Shown: one piece after another, positions 58,310 to 61,123 of the stretch | Numbering within the stretch: position 1 is the stretch's first letter | How the letters are laid out: each line of letters begins with the position of its first letter | Assembly: GCA_947630295.1 (NCBI GenBank) | Contig: CANRGZ010000004.1 | Coordinates: forward strand, 1-61,123 | DNA from: an uncultured Lachnospiraceae bacterium | Lineage (GTDB): Bacteria; Bacillota; Clostridia; Lachnospirales; Lachnospiraceae | DNA length: 61,123 nt | Direction: 5' to 3' | The notes under the pieces: generated by a model | What the model saw: only the letters and a program-made list of their open reading frames with translations | What the model was told of the DNA's origin: nothing | Database searches by the model: none | Translations under genes and position numbers: made by a program

Positions 58310-59935
58310 TTATCTTGCTTTATAAGCGTCATAGGCCTGCTGCCAGATCTGGGTAAATGTTTCGGACCCCAGCAGCCTTGCCTGTTCCAGATAGGAATCA
58401 TAATTGGTCAGCGGGATTTTCCCGGTGATGAAACGGTTGCGCATCTTGGTCATGTAGTCCTTCATTTCATCCTCGATGGTATCCGCTTCCTCCTGCATCT
58501 TCACCGTCAGCTGGCAGGTCTGCTGCACCTTGTAGGAGGTATCCCCCTCCGCCCAGGTCATGCAGGCGTCCACATATTCCGGCGACTTCTGGGAAAGGAT
58601 ATAATCCGCCACAATGTCGCCCCGGGAAGGAAAAGCGATGGTAGTGGGATCCGCGTACAGATTGATCTTGCTGATCTTCTTTCCGTGGAAATCCACCATT
58701 TCATCCATGCCGTCCAGCAGCTTCTTTTCTCCGCCGACCACTTCATAGCTCTCCCCTTCGATACCCCAGGTAAGCAGCGTGGTGCCTTCCTCGGAAAGCA
58801 TGTAGTCCAGGAGATAGGCGCAGGCTTCGTCCACGCCGTCCTTCACCGCATTGCTTGTAATGACGGTAGTATCTCTGTGTACGGAAGAGATATCGGAGAA
58901 GCACCAGAGCTTTCCTTCCGGCGTTTTGGGCCAGGGCGCCGCCGCAATCTCGGCTCCCGGCGATTTTTCCCGCAGCACTTTGATATTGGAATCCGGATTG
59001 TCTTCCTCGATGTTTTCAATGGCCCCCTTCCAGGCCCCCGCAAAGTTGCCGTTGATCCGGTCTCTCTGATTTTCCAGAGAAACGCCGTCAAACATATAAT
59101 ACAGCAGGCCTTCCGTATACCACTTGTTCATCTCCGTCAGATAGGATTTATAGTTTTCCGTCGTATAGCCGAAGACCACCTTTTCATTGCCCTGCTCGTC
59201 CGTCATAATGGAAGGATCGTCGTCAATGCCATAGGCCGGCAGGAAATATTTCCATCCGGAGGAGCAGGCGATATAGGGTTCTTCATCCGCCTCCCCGTTG
59301 CCGTTGGGATCCTGGGTTTTGAAGGCTTTCAGCACGCCGTACCACTCGTCCATGTTTTCCGGAATATCCATGCCCACGCTGTCCAGCCAGTCCTTGCGGA
59401 TGGCCAGTCCGTAGACAGAAGTCAGCGCCCGCTGCTTTTCATCACCGGTATCATAAATCCGGGTCAGATAGGAATAGGTGCCGTCGTCCAGACGCAGATC
59501 CCGCCCGATGTCGGGATTGTCCTCCACAATCTTTTTGAAATTGGGCATGTATTCGTCCATGTATGTATTCAGGGAAACCGATACCCCGTCTCCGAACATG
59601 CCTGCCAGCCTGCCTGCGTAGCGTTCATTGTTTTTCGCCGTCAGTATCTCCGGATAGGTTTTCGCCGTCATCATAGGCAGATAGGCGTCATAATTGATGG
59701 CCACCTGAAAGTCAATGCTGATCCCGGTGATCTCCTGAATCTTCTGCAGCGCTTTCATTTCCTTCCAGTAATACTGATAATATTCATCCGTTCCGCCCAT
59801 CAGCCACCAGGTGACCGTGACGTCTTTGCCGTCGCTGAATTTTTTATCGCTCTGTCCTTTTTCCCCTTTACAGCCTGCCGCCAGCAGACATACCAGCAGT
59901 GCGAATATCATGATGGCTCCTGCTTTTCGTTTCAT
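58310..59935 (-). CDS. ABC transporter solute-binding lipoprotein (LipO/YtcQ type)
   Basis: A 541-residue lipoprotein. The signal ends in LLAAGC, a good lipobox, so the mature protein starts at an acylated Cys and is tethered outside. The TWWLMGGTDEYYQYYWKEMKAL region split over two segments and the repeated tryptophan-rich stretches fit the large oligosaccharide-binding family that works with LplB/YtcP permeases. Those permeases are not in this window. ATG 59935 follows GGGGAAGG; the open frame to 60010 is not used. Neighbour kduI suggests a uronic-acid oligosaccharide. Confidence 0.9.
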   Translation of the reverse strand: MKRKAGAIMIFALLVCLLAAGCKGEKGQSDKKFSDGKDVTVTWWLMGGTDEYYQYYWKEMKALQKIQEITGISIDFQVAINYDAYLPMMTAKTYPEILTAKNNERYAGRLAGMFGDGVSVSLNTYMDEYMPNFKKIVEDNPDIGRDLRLDDGTYSYLTRIYDTGDEKQRALTSVYGLAIRKDWLDSVGMDIPENMDEWYGVLKAFKTQDPNGNGEADEEPYIACSSGWKYFLPAYGIDDDPSIMTDEQGNEKVVFGYTTENYKSYLTEMNKWYTEGLLYYMFDGVSLENQRDRINGNFAGAWKGAIENIEEDNPDSNIKVLREKSPGAEIAAAPWPKTPEGKLWCFSDISSVHRDTTVITSNAVKDGVDEACAYLLDYMLSEEGTTLLTWGIEGESYEVVGGEKKLLDGMDEMVDFHGKKISKINLYADPTTIAFPSRGDIVADYILSQKSPEYVDACMTWAEGDTSYKVQQTCQLTVKMQEEADTIEDEMKDYMTKMRNRFITGKIPLTNYDSYLEQARLLGSETFTQIWQQAYDAYKAR

Positions 59936-59975
59936 ACCTTCCCCTTTCCTGTGCTTGATTTTTTGTGACTTATAA

Positions 59976-60037
59976 CAGCCCCATGCGTCATCTGCATGGG
60001 GCTGCCGCATGGACCGGCGGTTTCCGCCCGGCCGGTC
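59976..60037 (-). terminator. Double hairpin after the second sortase gene
   Basis: Two stems: CAGCCCCATGC/GCATGGGGCTG (59976-60004, perfect 11 bp) and GACCGGC/GCCGGTC (60012-60037). T-runs are weak, so partial termination before the solute-binding gene is likely. Confidence 0.6.
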
Positions 60038-60040
60038 TGT

Positions 60041-61108
60041 TTATTTGTATTCGCTGTAAATCAGTTTGCCCTGGGCTACAAAACGGTAATTGTCCCCCCG
60101 GCTTGTACAGGTTGATAAAGTCACAATCTGGTCATTTGGCTCTACGTTGACGCCGGTATCATATTTCGATGCCGCCTTGCACTGCGTCAGATACTGGGTA
60201 TAGTCATCACAGGGCGCCGACCACCACCGGTAAGTGTCGGAATCAGATAAGGGCTCATAGCATGAAAAGATCTTGTACCGGAATCTGCCTTCCGGCGTAT
60301 AAATCCAGAAATACTCATGTCCGGCATAATATTCTGCCTTTTTATAGTTTCTGAGCAAACCGAACATGGAATTGTTCTTCATATTATGGCCATATACAAT
60401 CGTATTCATATCGTTGAAATACGCATCGTTTCCGCACTCAATGAAAATACTGCCGGAAGTATTTTCCGTACCGTTAATGGTATGAGACAGATAATATTCG
60501 TTGTCCGTTCCTTTCAGTACCGGATAATTGATCGCATCCCGCAGATCTTCGCTTTCAAACTGAATCCAGGCATAAACGTCCCCGTTGATGGAAGCCAGCG
60601 ACTGCCAGTCTACCTGCTGGGGCGTAAATGTGGGGTCAAAAGGATCCCCGGAATTGAGACGTTCCTGATAAACCACCGTGTCTTCATCCGATACCAGATC
60701 TTCGATCTGATCGTACTCATCCACGGCTTCCTTATATTCCATAAAAATCATGGCAAGCTGATAGCCTGCGTAAACCAGCACGCACACCGCAATGGCCATA
60801 ATACAATACCGGACATAATCCGATGCTTTCCTTTTGCGGCGCTTTTTTTCTGCGCGCATCATCATTTCTTCTTCATCGGGAATCTCATTCATCGGTTTGA
60901 GTTCCACACCCTGCTCCGGCACATCTTCGATCACCGGAAGTTCCTCCTCAATGGACGCGCGGATATTTTTATCTGAGATCGGCGTCACGGTCTCGGAGAT
61001 TTCCAGCTCCTCATTTTTTAATTCCTCGTTGATCCGATCCTCTATATCCCGCAGATCTATATCGATAATTTCCATTTCATCTGTATTGAACTTTTCTTTA
61101 TCAGACAT
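60041..61108 (-). CDS. Class B sortase with long acidic cytoplasmic N-terminus
   Basis: A 355-residue sortase. Residues 1-95 are strongly acidic and then basic (MRAEKKRRKRK), a membrane helix follows (about 100-122), then the class B catalytic barrel with His241 (VYGHNM), Cys334 (TLSTC) and Arg342 (NYRF). Most sortases have only a short cytoplasmic tip. AAGGAG precedes the ATG at the window's end. No SPKTG/LPxTG substrate is next to it. It shares only modest similarity with the sortase at 49424-50194. Confidence 0.92.
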   Translation of the reverse strand: MSDKEKFNTDEMEIIDIDLRDIEDRINEELKNEELEISETVTPISDKNIRASIEEELPVIEDVPEQGVELKPMNEIPDEEEMMMRAEKKRRKRKASDYVRYCIMAIAVCVLVYAGYQLAMIFMEYKEAVDEYDQIEDLVSDEDTVVYQERLNSGDPFDPTFTPQQVDWQSLASINGDVYAWIQFESEDLRDAINYPVLKGTDNEYYLSHTINGTENTSGSIFIECGNDAYFNDMNTIVYGHNMKNNSMFGLLRNYKKAEYYAGHEYFWIYTPEGRFRYKIFSCYEPLSDSDTYRWWSAPCDDYTQYLTQCKAASKYDTGVNVEPNDQIVTLSTCTSRGDNYRFVAQGKLIYSEYK

Positions 61109-61123
61109 AAAACTGCTCTCCTT

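Overview
The window looks like chromosome of a Gram-positive gut-type Clostridia, most likely Lachnospiraceae. This is inferred from gene content and order: rpsF-ssb-rpsR next to gdpP-rplI-dnaB, metG-rsmA-tadA next to a Bacillus-type long SRP RNA, class B sortases, an SPKTG surface protein, MecA, a DUF1858 protein, Hsp33, a DUF1540 protein and strong AGGAGG ribosome binding sites throughout. I see no rRNA, tRNA, CRISPR, insertion sequence or phage gene.

Layout. 1-2286 (minus): a membrane protein, homoserine dehydrogenase and the start of a phosphoglycerate-mutase-like protein that is probably an alternative homoserine kinase. 2478-2678 (plus): a cold-shock protein. 2786-15680 (minus): a seven-gene glycan-degradation operon without signal peptides, in transcription order nucleotidyltransferase, GH2, CE15-like esterase, GH95 fucosidase, GH29 fucosidase, GH42 beta-galactosidase, GH31; two strong promoters stand in front and a perfect terminator behind. 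15885-22096: fructose-bisphosphate aldolase diverging from glmS, then a DUF1540 peptide, a methyltransferase, Hsp33, a repeat-tailed membrane protein and a lipid kinase. 22217-23361: an unrecognised two-gene unit. 23537-29077 (minus): an ABC transporter with its two-component system, followed by a small secreted Cys-rich protein whose promoter carries repeats that look like the response regulator's sites. 29160-31428 (minus): a CpsB-CpsC-CpsD tyrosine-phosphorylation trio with no polysaccharide genes attached.

31684-38745: a sirtuin, an RlmD-type RNA methyltransferase, PcrA, MetK and an anchored GH18 protein. 39154-40102 (plus): MecA and a DUF1858 protein. 40174-43929 (minus): a 1251-residue protein with N-terminal TPR-like helices, a long acidic Pro/Glu repeat and a C-terminal AAA-like domain that has lost the Walker A lysine. 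44096-44356: SRP RNA, then tadA, rsmA and metG. 47983-48588 (plus): a MerR regulator. 48647-51768 (minus): a cell-envelope cluster of a six-TM LCP protein, a class B sortase and an SPKTG-anchored protein. 51936-52106: a ferredoxin. 52200-57259: the replication/ribosomal block. 57407-61108: KduI, a solute-binding lipoprotein and a second class B sortase with a long acidic cytoplasmic tail.

Most of the window is housekeeping. The least ordinary parts are the TPR/repeat/pseudo-AAA protein, the glycan operon, the ABC/two-component module with its candidate target promoter, the sortase/LCP/SPKTG cluster and the unrecognised pair at 22217-23361. Nothing here was searched against a database; all family names rest on motifs and remembered family features.
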